A stretch of DNA of 64,000 nt. It comes from Streptomyces sp. NBC_00659 (lineage in GTDB: Bacteria > Actinomycetota > Actinomycetes > Streptomycetales > Streptomycetaceae). The stretch lies in the NCBI RefSeq assembly GCF_036226925.1, contig NZ_CP109031.1:8370001-8434000 (forward strand), in the 5' to 3' direction. Below the pieces are notes generated by a model, which searched no databases, was not told the origin of the DNA, and worked only from the letters and a program-made list of their open reading frames with translations. A program made the translations under genes and the position numbers. Numbering within the stretch: the stretch's first letter is position 1; each line of letters starts with the position of its first letter. Shown here piece by piece: positions 33,763 to 42,477 of the stretch.

Positions 33763-34224
33763 CTGCCCTCATCCATCGGATCGCACTGCGACGCAGCTGA
33801 TGCGGCCGCCCAGACAAACACACTGGTTCCCTGGCAGTCGGCAAACCGTGCTCGTGAAAGACCGCGGCCATTCGTTCGGGTGATTCGCGCCGTCGTCACT
33901 GTCGTCACCGTCGTGGTCGGCGGCGGTGCCGTCGTCCTGGCCGTCAACGTGCCTGCCCGGCAACGGCGCGGACGTTCCGGGTCACCCGGACGGCTTCGTG
34001 GCGGTGCGTGCCGTACGCAGGTGTAGTGGATTGGACCTCGACGTGACTGCCTCATCCCTACGGCCGGTCCGGGTACGGCGTGCTCGGCGGATGCTCTGAA
34101 GGCAACCGTCGTCGGCGTCGAGTCGGGCACCATCGGATTTCAAGATCCCCTGCAGGCGGGGCACAGGGCTTGTGGACGCGCTTGAGATCCCGCGGCCCCG
34201 AGCGGTGGAAGGAGGACGACCGCC
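33763..34224. other. Intergenic region between cydA and the antiporter gene
   Basis: A 462-bp divergent gap. GGAGGACGACC ahead of 34225 is the antiporter Shine-Dalgarno. A Val-rich open frame around 33880-34026 could encode a short membrane peptide but has no ribosome site, so it is not called. AGATCCCGCGGCCC near 34185 is at best a half-match to the GGGCCGNNCGGCCC boxes. Nothing else is supported. Confidence 0.5.
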
Positions 34225-35982
34225 ATGACCGACGAGGACATCCTCCTGGGCATCGCCCTGACCGTCGCCCTCGCCACGGGCTCGCAGATCCTCGCCAACA
34301 AGCTGCGCGTCCCCGCGCTGATCATCCTCCTGCCCGTCGGCTTCACGGCGGGCGCCCTGACCGACATCATCCACCCCGGGCGCCTCATCGGCCCGGACTT
34401 CCCCGCGCTGGTCTCGCTGTCCGTCGCCGTGATCCTCTACGACGCGGGTCTCGGGCTGAACCTGCGCAACCTCACCGGCCGTACCCGCTCGACCGTCGTG
34501 CGGCTGCTGGTCATCGGCATCCTGGTCACCTTTCTCGCCGTCGCCGCCATCGGGCCGGCCCTGTTCGGCATCCCGCTGCGGGGTGCCGCGATGATCGGCA
34601 TGATCCTCGTCGTCTCCGGTCCCACCGTCGTCGGCCCGCTGCTCGAGTACGTCCGGCCGACGGACAGGCTGCGGCGCATCCTGATCTGGGAAGGAACGCT
34701 GACCGACCCGATCGGCGCCATCCTCGGAGCGGTCGTCTTCCACGCCGTCGCGACCTCCCACCGGGTCGACATCGGCCGGGGCTACCAGATCGGACAGTTC
34801 CTCATCAGCGTAGGAGTCGGTCTCGTGGGTGGTGCGGTGGGCACCGCCATCCTCTGGCTGACCCTGAACAAACTGCGACTCGGTGAAACGCTCGGCACCC
34901 TCGCCCAGTTGGCGACGGTGATCCTCGTCTCCGCGGGCTGCGACATCGTCCGTGACGACACCGGCCTCATCGCCGCCATCTTCACCGGACTCGCCATCAC
35001 CAACCTGCGGGGGATGGACATGCCGGCCCGCCGGCCCTTCCTCGAGACACTCGTCCAGATGATCATCGGCCTGCTGTTCATCTCCATCTCCTCCGCGGTC
35101 ACCCCCGACTCCGTGGTGCCCGTGCTCGTCCCCTCGCTGATCCTGATCGCCGTGCTCGTCCTCCTGGTCCGGCCGCTCATCGCGTACGCCTCCGCATGGG
35201 GTTCCGACCTGACGGTGGGCGAATGGGGCTTCATCGGGTGGATGGCACCGCGCGGCATCGTCGCCGCCTCGACCGCGTCCGCCTTCTCCGCCACCCTCGT
35301 GGCGAAGGGACTGCCCGGCGCGTCCAAGATCCTTCCGATCACCTTCCTCGTGATCGTGGGGACGGTCCTGCTCTACGCCCTGACCGCCGCGCCCGTGGCC
35401 CGGAAGCTCGGCGTCGTCCAGTCCGCGCGGACACGGCCGCTCCTGGTGGGCGGAGCCCCCTGGGTCATCGGCCTGGGGAAGGCACTGGAGGCCGCCGGAC
35501 TCCACGTCCTGATGTGGGCCGGACTGGACGAGGAACGCGAGCGGATCGCCGCGGCCGGAATCGAACTCGCTCACGGGGAGATGCTGGCGACCGCGACCAA
35601 TCCCCGGGCCCGTCTGGAAGGCGTGACGGCGGTGTTCCTGCTCACCGACGACGACGATTTCAACGCCCTGGCCTCCGTCGTCATCAAGGACAACGTGCGA
35701 GGGCCCGTCTACCGGGTGGGGCCGCCGCGGGACAGCCACGGCGTGGTCGCCCCCTACACCGGCGGCGACATCCTCTTCGGCCACCCGCTCGTCCGGCACC
35801 GCCTGGCGGCTCGCTACGAGCAGGGTGCCCGCTTCCACGTCCAGCCCGGATCCCAGCCGATCCCCTCGGACCGCGACATCCTGTTCGTGGTCCGGGCCGA
35901 CGGCCGGCTGGTTCCGGTCACCGGCGCGCAGACGATCACACCACAGCCGGGCGACACCGCCGTACTGATGGGCTCCGTATGA
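34225..35982 (+). CDS. CPA-type cation:proton antiporter with TrkA-N-like C-terminus
   Basis: 585 aa. Residues 1-400 have about 12 hydrophobic helices with VVSGPTVVGPLLEYVRPTDRLRRILIWEGTLTDPIGAILGAVVFHAV, matching the Asp-containing ion-binding core of Na+(K+)/H+ exchangers. Residues 410-580 resemble a regulatory Rossmann/RCK part (LVGGAPWVIGLGKALEAAGLHVLMW, AVFLLTDDDDFNALASVVIKD). It probably exports Na+ or K+ for pH and volume control. Its TGA overlaps the next ATG, so it is co-translated with a DUF2254 protein. Confidence 0.88.
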   Translation: MTDEDILLGIALTVALATGSQILANKLRVPALIILLPVGFTAGALTDIIHPGRLIGPDFPALVSLSVAVILYDAGLGLNLRNLTGRTRSTVVRLLVIGILVTFLAVAAIGPALFGIPLRGAAMIGMILVVSGPTVVGPLLEYVRPTDRLRRILIWEGTLTDPIGAILGAVVFHAVATSHRVDIGRGYQIGQFLISVGVGLVGGAVGTAILWLTLNKLRLGETLGTLAQLATVILVSAGCDIVRDDTGLIAAIFTGLAITNLRGMDMPARRPFLETLVQMIIGLLFISISSAVTPDSVVPVLVPSLILIAVLVLLVRPLIAYASAWGSDLTVGEWGFIGWMAPRGIVAASTASAFSATLVAKGLPGASKILPITFLVIVGTVLLYALTAAPVARKLGVVQSARTRPLLVGGAPWVIGLGKALEAAGLHVLMWAGLDEERERIAAAGIELAHGEMLATATNPRARLEGVTAVFLLTDDDDFNALASVVIKDNVRGPVYRVGPPRDSHGVVAPYTGGDILFGHPLVRHRLAARYEQGARFHVQPGSQPIPSDRDILFVVRADGRLVPVTGAQTITPQPGDTAVLMGSV

Positions 35983-37295
35983 CCTCGTGGGCCACCCGCT
36001 TCCGGCTGCGGCAGTACGCCAAGGCGAGTCTGTGGATCGTCCCCCTCTTCGGGCTCGTGCTCGGCGTCGCCCTCGCCGAGGCCGCGGCCGCCGTGGACGG
36101 GGCGTCCTGGCTGCCGAAGACCTGGGACTACTCCGCGTCGACGGCGAGCAGTGTCCTCAGCTCCGTGGTCGGCGCGATGATCGCGCTGCTCGGGTTCGTC
36201 GTCACCATCGGGGTCCTCGTCATCCAGCAGGCCACCGGCACCCTCTCACCGCGCTACATGCGGCTCTGGTACCGCGACCGGTTGCAGAAGGCCGTGCTGG
36301 CCACCTTCACCGGCACCTTCGCGTTCGCCTACACACTGCTGCGGAGCATCGAGACCGACTCCGTGCCCAACCTCGGTGTGACCCTGGCCGGTATCGCCGT
36401 GTCCGTGAGTCTCCTGCTCCTGCTGATCTACCTCAACCGCTTCACCCACAACCTGCGGCCGGTGGCCATCGCCGACATCGTGGGACGCCTGGGCGAACAG
36501 GTCCTCGACCGCATGGCGGCCCATGTACGGAGCACCGGGGTGTCCGACGGGGTCCCACCAGCGGCCGGCCCGGTGGCCCGCATCCGGTCGGAACGCGGCG
36601 GTGTCATCCAGGCGCTCGACGCACCTGGCATGGTCTCGCTCGCGGCGCGGCACGACTGCGTGTTCGTGCTGGCCGCGTCGGTCGGCGACTTCGTCCCGCC
36701 CAGTGGCACCGTCGTCGAGATCCACGGCGGTGCGCCCGCGCCCGACCCGCGCCTGGTGACCGGCCTCCTCGCCCTCGGCGCGGAGCGGACCATCGAGCAG
36801 GACCCGGCCTTCGCCCTGCGCATCCTGGTCGACATCGCCATCCGCGCCCTCTCGCCCGCGGTCAACGACCCCACCACGGCCATCCAGGTGCTGAACCACA
36901 TCGAGGCGTTCCTGCACGCCGTCGGACGTGCGGGAACGCGCGGTCACTACGTGCTCGCCGACGAGCGTGGACGGCCACGCGTCGTGGTGCCCGGCCGGCC
37001 CTGGGAGAACTACCTGGAGCTCGCGGTCACCGAGATCCGCGACTACGGCGCGACCTCCGTCCAGGTCTGCCGACGGCTCCGGGCCCTCCTCGAAGGTCTC
37101 CTCGCGGCGCTGCCGGACGCTTGCGGGCCCGCTCTCCGTGCCGAACTAGGACTCCTCGACGACGCGGTCGAGAGGGAGTTCGCCGACGCCCCCCGCCGGG
37201 CCGACGCACGGACGGCCGACCCCCAGGGCATCGGGGGGCGGCGCCGCCAGGACGCGCCCCCCGATGTGTCACCGCCCGGCGAGCCCGGCCCGTAG
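35979..37295 (+). CDS. DUF2254 membrane protein
   Basis: 438 aa, starting within the antiporter stop (ATGA overlap). Four hydrophobic segments lie in residues 15-155 (SLWIVPLFGLVLGVALAEAAAA, SSVVGAMIALLGFVVTIGVLVIQQATGTLSPRYM, FTGTFAFAYTLLRSI, LGVTLAGIAVSVSLLLLLIYLNRF). A soluble C-terminal domain follows, with ALSPAVNDPTTAIQVLNHIEAFL. This matches DUF2254, whose biochemical role is unknown. Tight coupling to the antiporter suggests a joint function, for example modulating ion flux. Confidence 0.87.
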   Translation: MTSWATRFRLRQYAKASLWIVPLFGLVLGVALAEAAAAVDGASWLPKTWDYSASTASSVLSSVVGAMIALLGFVVTIGVLVIQQATGTLSPRYMRLWYRDRLQKAVLATFTGTFAFAYTLLRSIETDSVPNLGVTLAGIAVSVSLLLLLIYLNRFTHNLRPVAIADIVGRLGEQVLDRMAAHVRSTGVSDGVPPAAGPVARIRSERGGVIQALDAPGMVSLAARHDCVFVLAASVGDFVPPSGTVVEIHGGAPAPDPRLVTGLLALGAERTIEQDPAFALRILVDIAIRALSPAVNDPTTAIQVLNHIEAFLHAVGRAGTRGHYVLADERGRPRVVVPGRPWENYLELAVTEIRDYGATSVQVCRRLRALLEGLLAALPDACGPALRAELGLLDDAVEREFADAPRRADARTADPQGIGGRRRQDAPPDVSPPGEPGP

Positions 37296-37318
37296 GACGG
37301 TCGCAGGGCGTTCCTCGC

Positions 37319-38899
37319 TCAGCTCAGGCGTTCCGCGATGTGGTCGCCGACCCGAAGGGCGTTGGCGATGGCGGTCAGCGACGGGTTCACCGCGCCGATG
37401 CTCGGGAAGAAGCTGGTGTCGACGACGTAGAGGTTGTCGAGATCGTGGGCCTTGCAATCGACATCGAGGGCCGAAGACTGCGGGTCCGTGCCGAAGCGCA
37501 CGGTGCCCGCCTGGTGGGCGGTGGCGCCGATCGGCATGCCTTTGTGCAGGTAGAGGCTGTGCGGCAGCAAGTGGTGGGGGTGCATGCCCAGATGGCCGAG
37601 CATCTTCTGGAGTTTGTGCTGAAGACGCGTCAGCCCTTCGGTGTTGTTCTTCTCGTCCAGGGCGAGGTGAATGTCACCGTTGCCGTCGAGCGTGACCCGG
37701 TTGTCGGGGTGAGGAAGATCCTCACCGCAGAGCCAGAAGTCCACCGCGTGATGGGCCAGCACCTCGAAGGGAAGATCCGGCGAGGCCATGCCCGCCCACC
37801 GCGGTGCCTCGCCGCGGATCTGGTCGGTGTCCGACTTGCCGAGCATCTGGATTCCGCCCAGCGGGTAGTCCCAGTCGTCCGCGCCCAGATACCAGTCGTT
37901 CAGGGCGAGGGTCTTCTGGAACTGGGTGTCGTTGGGTTCCTTCGACACCGCCATCAGCGCGAGGTTGTTGTGCCGCATGTAGTGGCGGCCCACCACGCCC
38001 GAACTGTTGGCGAGGCCGTCCGGATGGCCGTCGTTCGCCGAACGCAACAGCAGGGCGGCGGAGTTGACGGCGCCACAGGCCACCACCACGATGTCGGCGG
38101 AGTACTGTGCGACCGTCCCGTCGGCGAGTTCGGCGATCACCTTGTCGACGCTGCGGCCGGTCGGCCCGGTCTCCAGCTTGCGAACGTTCGCCCCGGTGAT
38201 CATGGTGACGTTGTCGTGCTCCAGAGCCGGGTCGACGCAGATGACCTGGGCGTCGGCCTTGCCCTGCACCAGGCACGGGAACCCGTCGACCCGGTTGCAG
38301 CGGATGCACACGCTTCCGTGGGCCGCGCCCCCGTCGGCGTCCTGGGTGAGGTTGACGCCGATCGGCAGGTGGAAGGGGTGCAGACCCTGCTTCTCCAGGT
38401 CGTCGCTGAGCTGCTGGATCCGTGGCTCGTGCTGCACCGGCGGATACGCGTACTGGGCACTGACCGGCCCCTCACCCGGGTCCTCGCCGTGCCGGCCATG
38501 CACCAGGTACAGGTGTTCGGCCTGGGTGTAGTAGGGCTCCAGATCCTCGTAACGGATCGGCCAGGCCGGGGAGATGCCGCCATGGTGACGCAACTCGCCG
38601 AAATCCTCGGGGCGCAGACGGAACAGCGCGGCGCCGTAGAACTTGGTGTTGCCGCCCACGTAGTAGTTCACCTCGGGCGGGAACTTCTCGCCGTGCTTGT
38701 CGTACCAGAATTCCGGTGCGCGGTATTTGCCCTTGACGAAGACCGCGGTGGACTCCCAGTTGTCCCGCTCGCGCGGCAGGTATCCGCCGCGTTCGAGGAT
38801 CAGGACACGCTTGCCGGAGGGAGCGAGGCGATGGGCGAGCGTGCCGCCGCCTGCTCCGGTGCCGATGACGATGACGTCGTAGTGCTCGGTTCCTGTCAT
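37319..38899 (-). CDS. GMC-family oxidoreductase
   Basis: 526 aa FAD enzyme. N-terminal dinucleotide motif VIVIGTGAGGGTLAHRLAP with LILERGG, then GGNTKFYGAALFRLRPEDF as the GMC signature, and C-terminal VVDTSFFPSIGAVNPSLTAIANALRVGDHIAERL. The active-site His region is ATAHQAGTVRFG. CIRCNRVDGFPC is a Cys-rich stretch seen in the bacterial branch near cholesterol-oxidase/glucose-dehydrogenase-like members. Substrate unknown. It ends 23 bp from the DUF2254 gene in convergent orientation; upstream lies the cyclase gene. Confidence 0.88.
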   Translation of the reverse strand: MTGTEHYDVIVIGTGAGGGTLAHRLAPSGKRVLILERGGYLPRERDNWESTAVFVKGKYRAPEFWYDKHGEKFPPEVNYYVGGNTKFYGAALFRLRPEDFGELRHHGGISPAWPIRYEDLEPYYTQAEHLYLVHGRHGEDPGEGPVSAQYAYPPVQHEPRIQQLSDDLEKQGLHPFHLPIGVNLTQDADGGAAHGSVCIRCNRVDGFPCLVQGKADAQVICVDPALEHDNVTMITGANVRKLETGPTGRSVDKVIAELADGTVAQYSADIVVVACGAVNSAALLLRSANDGHPDGLANSSGVVGRHYMRHNNLALMAVSKEPNDTQFQKTLALNDWYLGADDWDYPLGGIQMLGKSDTDQIRGEAPRWAGMASPDLPFEVLAHHAVDFWLCGEDLPHPDNRVTLDGNGDIHLALDEKNNTEGLTRLQHKLQKMLGHLGMHPHHLLPHSLYLHKGMPIGATAHQAGTVRFGTDPQSSALDVDCKAHDLDNLYVVDTSFFPSIGAVNPSLTAIANALRVGDHIAERLS

Positions 38900-38954
38900 G
38901 GGGGGTGCCTCGGATCATGGGGGGATGGGTGCGGGCAGACCGGGACCAGTCGGC

Positions 38955-38992
38955 TCGTGGGTCATTCGCGGGTCGTTCGTGGTCGTTCGCGG
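38955..38992. repeat. Short direct repeats GTC(A/G)TTCG(C/T)GG in the GMC leader
   Basis: Three near-identical 10-11-bp copies lie between the cyclase stop (minus strand, 38994) and the GMC start. They may be direct-repeat binding sites or slippage. GGGACCAGTCGGCTC just before them resembles a regulatory box but has the wrong spacing. Confidence 0.5.
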
Positions 38993-38993
38993 G

Positions 38994-39980
38994 TCAGAGG
39001 ACGGCGATCGGGTTGACGGGTGAGCCGGTGGCCGCGGGGAGCCGCAAGGGTGCGACGACGCAGAGGAACGACCAGCGGTCCGCCTCCTCGCAGAGCGGCA
39101 CCAGGTCCTCGAACCGCAGGTAGTCCATGAAGTGCAGCCCGAGGGCGTGGATGCCCAGGACGTGCACGGGGAAGTCCACGCCCTCGGTGAGGCTGGGAGC
39201 CGTGTCGTTGTTCCCGTCGCTGCCCAGTACGGCGACCCGGCGCTCGGCCAGGAATTCCATGGCGGCCGGGTGCAGGCCGGCCCGGCTGCGCGAGGCGTCC
39301 CACGGCCCTGCCTCCTCACGCCTGCGGCGGTGGCCGACCCGCACGAGGAGGATGTCCCCGGCCCCGACCCGCACGCCCTGGGCGGCCTCGGCGGCTCCGA
39401 GGTCGTCGGCGGTGACGTGGTCGCCGGGCTCCAGCCACGGCACGCCCCGCAGCCGCGGGATGTCGAGCAGGACGCCACGGCCGACGATTCCGTTGCGAAC
39501 CAGGTCGACGGACAGAGCCGTGGCGCCCTCCGCCGTCACGGTGCTCGCCGGGACGCCGCCGTACAGCGTGCCGTCGAAGACGACGTGACACAGAGCGTCG
39601 AGGTGGCTGTCCGCGTCGCCGTGAACGTTCATGGCGAAGTGGTCGGTGGCGAAGTGCAGCTCTCTGTCCGCGGTTTCGGCCTCGGGGCCGCTGGTGAGCC
39701 GGTGGCCGGCCGGGTGCGGATTGTCGGGACCCGCGCCGGTCTCGATCGGGGACGACAGGGACACCGTCTGGCCGGAGAGGACCTCGGCCGCCGCGGCGAG
39801 AACTCGCGCCGGTGTGATGGTGGACAGCGCCCCGCGGCCGCCGGCGGAGGCCGGCGGTCCGGCGGCCTCCGCCTGCTGCCGCAGGCGCGCGTACAGGGCG
39901 TCGAAGGCGGCTCGGCTCTGCGGGCGGCCGTCAGGGTTCGGCGCGCCCGGACCCGGTTGCCCGGGTTCCGGCTCAGCCAC
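38994..39980 (-). CDS. Cyclase-family (kynurenine formamidase-like) hydrolase
   Basis: 328 aa. Metal site motif HGDADSHLDALCH (variant of HxGTHxDxPxH) near residue 125, then LLDIPRLRG and GDILLVRVGHRRR, and a later LGIHALGLHFMDYLRFEDL. Members of this PF04199 family hydrolyse formyl-kynurenine or cyclic imides. GTG 39980 overlaps the GH15 3' end by 8 bp and is the first start after a Ser/Arg shadow, with weak ribosome-site support; ATG alternatives further upstream lie inside GH15. Forms a minus-strand set GH15-cyclase-GMC. Confidence 0.82.
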   Translation of the reverse strand: MAEPEPGQPGPGAPNPDGRPQSRAAFDALYARLRQQAEAAGPPASAGGRGALSTITPARVLAAAAEVLSGQTVSLSSPIETGAGPDNPHPAGHRLTSGPEAETADRELHFATDHFAMNVHGDADSHLDALCHVVFDGTLYGGVPASTVTAEGATALSVDLVRNGIVGRGVLLDIPRLRGVPWLEPGDHVTADDLGAAEAAQGVRVGAGDILLVRVGHRRRREEAGPWDASRSRAGLHPAAMEFLAERRVAVLGSDGNNDTAPSLTEGVDFPVHVLGIHALGLHFMDYLRFEDLVPLCEEADRWSFLCVVAPLRLPAATGSPVNPIAVL

Positions 39981-41796
39981 GTTGCCGCTGCCGGTTGATG
40001 GCCTCGTCCAGGGTCGACGCCGCCATGATGAGCGACAGATGGGTGAACGCCTGCGGGAAGTTGCCGAGTTGCTCGCCACTCGGGCCGATCTCCTCGGCGA
40101 ACAGGCCGACATGGTTGGCGTAGGTATGCATCTTCTCGAAGGTGTAGCGGGCCGGACTGATCCGCCCGGCGCGGGCCAGGGCGTCGACGTAGAGGTAGGT
40201 GCAGAGGCTGAAGGTCCCCTCCGAGCCGCGGAGACCGTCGGGGGAGGCGGCCGGGTCGTACCGGTACACGAGACTGTCCGAGACGAGCTTGCGCTCCATG
40301 GCGTCCAGGGTGGAGAGCCAGCCGGGGCTCTTCGCGGCGAGAAACCCGACGCGCGGGATCAACAGGAGGGAGGCGTCCAGGACGTCTCCGCCGTAGTGCT
40401 GCACCAGGGCCTGCTCGGTCTGGCTCCAGCCCTTGTCCATCACCTGTTCGAGGATGCTGTCGCGGGCGTTGCGCCAGCGCGGGATGTCGGCGGGCCGGCT
40501 GAGTTCCGTGGCCAGGCGCAGGCCCCGGTCGAAGGCGACCCAGCACATCACCCGGCTGAACGTGAAGTCGCTGCGGCCCCCTCGCGTCTCCCAGACGCCT
40601 TCGTCCGGACGGTCCCAGTTGTCGGACAGCCAGTCCAGCGTCCGCGCGAGCCCCTTCCAGCCGTGGAAGCCCAGCTCCTCGCTGACATCCATGCCCTCGG
40701 CCATCGCGTAGATGGCCTCGCCGTAGATGTCGAGCTGCAACTGGTCCGCGGCGGCGTTGCCGGCTCGTACGGGCCGTGATCCCCGGTACCCCTCCCAGTG
40801 GTCGAGGATCTCCTCGGTCAGGTGCGGGTCCCCGTCCACCCGGTACATGATCTGCAGCCGCTCGCCGGGCAGGTCCGCCCGGTCGCGCATCCGCTCGCCC
40901 AGCCACTTGGTGAACGCCGACGCCTCCTCGGCGAAACCGAGGTCGAGCAGGGCGCGCACGGAGAGGGACCCGTCCCGCACCCACGAATACCGGTAGTCCC
41001 AGTTGCGCTCGCCGCCGACCTGCTCCGGCAGACCCATGGTGGCGGCGGCGACCGGCGCACCCGTCGGGTGGTAGGTCAGAAGTTTGAGCGTGATGGCGGA
41101 GCGGTTCACCATCTCGGCCCAGCGCCCCCGGTAGTGGGAGGTGTGCAGCCACCTCTGCCAGAAGTCCACCTCACGCCACAGCGACTCCGTCACGCCGTCG
41201 ACCGTGAGCGGAGGCGGCGCCTCGCCGTCGACGGCGCACGTCGTGAACACGGCGACGGCCGACTCTCCGACGCCGAGCGTGACCGCGCCTTTCACGTCGT
41301 GCCCGTCCCGTACCAGCGGAAAGGACGTCTGCAGGTGTCCCGCGATCCCGGGCCCCCGGAACACCGCCTCCTGGGCCCGTAGATCCAGCTCGTGGTCGGC
41401 CCGGCCGTAGTCGAACCGCGGCCTGCACTCCAGCAGGAACCGCACGGTGCCGCGCACCACGCGAATCACCCGCGTCAGGCTGTGCCGGTCGGTGGGGGTG
41501 CGGCTGGTGTTCGCGGGCATCCAGTCGATGACCTCGCCGACGCCCTCCGGCGACATGAACCGCGTGACCAGCACACCGGTGTCCGGGTAGTAGAGCTGTT
41601 TGCACGTGACGTCCGAGTGCTCCGGCGAAAGCCGGAAATACCCGCCGCGGTCGTGATCGAGCAGCGAGGCGAAGACACTCGGCGAGTCGAATCTCGGCGA
41701 GCAGAACCAGTTCACCACGCCCTCGGACGACACCAGGGCGGCGGTCTGCAGGTCGCCCACCAGTCCGTGGTTGGCGATGGGGGGATAGCGGTCCAT
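39973..41796 (-). CDS. GH15 glycoside hydrolase (trehalase/glucoamylase-like)
   Basis: 607 aa, no signal peptide. N-terminal beta-sandwich with PIANHGLVGDLQTAALVSSEGVVNWFC, then the (alpha/alpha)6 barrel: RNWDYRYSWVRDGS, PDEGVWETRGG (catalytic acid Glu) and LFAEEIGPSGEQLGNFPQAFTH (catalytic base Glu). This branch includes actinobacterial trehalases, so turnover of intracellular trehalose or glucans during survival is plausible. ATG 41796 is about 210 bp from the DevR-like box cluster at 42005-42078, which may act on this promoter as well. Confidence 0.9.
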   Translation of the reverse strand: MDRYPPIANHGLVGDLQTAALVSSEGVVNWFCSPRFDSPSVFASLLDHDRGGYFRLSPEHSDVTCKQLYYPDTGVLVTRFMSPEGVGEVIDWMPANTSRTPTDRHSLTRVIRVVRGTVRFLLECRPRFDYGRADHELDLRAQEAVFRGPGIAGHLQTSFPLVRDGHDVKGAVTLGVGESAVAVFTTCAVDGEAPPPLTVDGVTESLWREVDFWQRWLHTSHYRGRWAEMVNRSAITLKLLTYHPTGAPVAAATMGLPEQVGGERNWDYRYSWVRDGSLSVRALLDLGFAEEASAFTKWLGERMRDRADLPGERLQIMYRVDGDPHLTEEILDHWEGYRGSRPVRAGNAAADQLQLDIYGEAIYAMAEGMDVSEELGFHGWKGLARTLDWLSDNWDRPDEGVWETRGGRSDFTFSRVMCWVAFDRGLRLATELSRPADIPRWRNARDSILEQVMDKGWSQTEQALVQHYGGDVLDASLLLIPRVGFLAAKSPGWLSTLDAMERKLVSDSLVYRYDPAASPDGLRGSEGTFSLCTYLYVDALARAGRISPARYTFEKMHTYANHVGLFAEEIGPSGEQLGNFPQAFTHLSLIMAASTLDEAINRQRQRG

Positions 41797-42004
41797 GAGC
41801 GTCCAATCAAGGAGGTTCCGGCGCGGTCCACTATCTGACAGGCCGTGCGCGGGCGCCTCTCGGCGTCACGGACGGTCGCATCAGGCCATGGACGACGGCC
41901 CGCAGTGCCCACGAGCCCGGATGTTCCGCGCCGCCTGCCTCCATTTCCGCCGCTCCACGGTGAGGCGGCACTCCCAGTCGGGCCGTACGGGCTACCGGGC
42001 GTCA

Positions 42005-42078
42005 GGCTGCCCGGTCCCCGGTAGGGGCCGATCGGCCCAGGCCAGGGCCGATCGGCCCCTACCAGGGACCTGCGGCCC
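42005..42078. promoter_or_regulatory. Four tandem GGGCCGNNCGGCCC-type boxes on an exact 20-bp period
   Basis: GGGCCGATCGGCCC is perfect at 42025-42038 and 42045-42058. GGGACCTGCGGCCC lies at 42065-42078 and a degenerate GGCTGCCCGGTCCC at 42005-42018. The last box is 64 bp before the USP-fragment start codon at 42142. The layout matches DosR/DevR boxes (GGGACT-NN-AGTCCC) with G/C substitutions. It lies in the divergent gap toward the GH15 gene. Confidence 0.85.
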
Positions 42079-42141
42079 CTGCGCGACGAGCCCATCGGAC
42101 GCGACGCTTGAACCGGAACCCCGGTTCAGGAGGTGGACGTC

Positions 42142-42477
42142 ATGCCCCGCACTGTCGGCGCAGGCCTCGACGGCTCCCTGGAGAGCCTCGCCGCCGCCGA
42201 ATGGGCCGCCCGTGAGGCGCGGCTGCGCGGACTGCGGTTGCAGCCGGTCCACGTACGGGAACCGGTCCCGGCCCCCATGGCCCAGGCGCCGTTGCCCGGC
42301 GCCGAGACTCGCCGGCACCGGAGCGGGGGAAGCGGGACGGGGGTAGCCCCGTCCGAAGGCCGGGGGAGGCCGAGACCGGGGCCGACCGGCCCATGCGGTG
42401 CACCCGGTCAGCCCCTGGGGCATGCCCCAGGATCGCCGGATGCTCGAAGTGCCGACAGGTTTCGAGGAGGCCCGTGA
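42142..42477 (+). pseudogene. Universal stress protein 5' fragment acting as leader ORF for the acyl-CoA synthetase
   Basis: Residues 1-60 (MPRTVGAGLDGSLESLAAAE... to PLPGAETRRH) align with the start of the intact USP at 57637, including EPVPAPMAQAPLPGAET versus EPVPEPMAQAPLLGAET. After about 42321 homology stops and the frame continues as Gly/Pro-rich sequence. It has a strong AGGAGG site and its TGA (42475-42477) overlaps the ATG of the next gene (TGATG), so it could couple translation. The ATP-binding second half of the domain is gone. Confidence 0.85.
42379..42392. promoter_or_regulatory. DevR-like box GGGCCGACCGGCCC inside the leader
   Basis: Perfect match to GGGCCGNNCGGCCC, 84 bp before the acyl-CoA synthetase start. 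It is followed at 42414-42431 by CCTGGGGCATGCCCCAGG, an 18-bp perfect palindrome that could form an RNA hairpin close to the ribosome site. Confidence 0.75.

Noticed and set aside
33880..34026. Possible small membrane protein (Val-rich) upstream of cydA
   Set aside because: No ribosome site, GTG-only start, and no conservation evidence available from sequence alone.
33982..35838. 618-codon minus-strand frame over the antiporter
   Set aside because: Composition is Asp/Gly/Arg-rich with no motifs, and the plus strand carries a clear CPA antiporter. Shadow ORF.
38943..38957. GGGACCAGTCGGCTC as another DevR-like box ahead of the GMC gene
   Set aside because: The half-sites are separated by three bases and the right half is poor, so it does not fit the 6-2-6 form of the other sites.
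35987..39016. 1009-codon plus-strand frame spanning DUF2254 and GMC genes
   Set aside because: It crosses two genes on opposite strands and is Arg/Pro-rich shadow sequence.
41980..41993. GGGCCGTACGGGCT as a fifth box before 42005
   Set aside because: The right half is CGGGCT, and the distance of 25 bp breaks the 20-bp period. Kept out of the box list.
42142..42477. USP fragment explained as a sequencing frameshift
   Set aside because: No continuation of the USP second half was recognised in any frame after about 42340, and the stop overlaps the next start. A real deletion is more likely.
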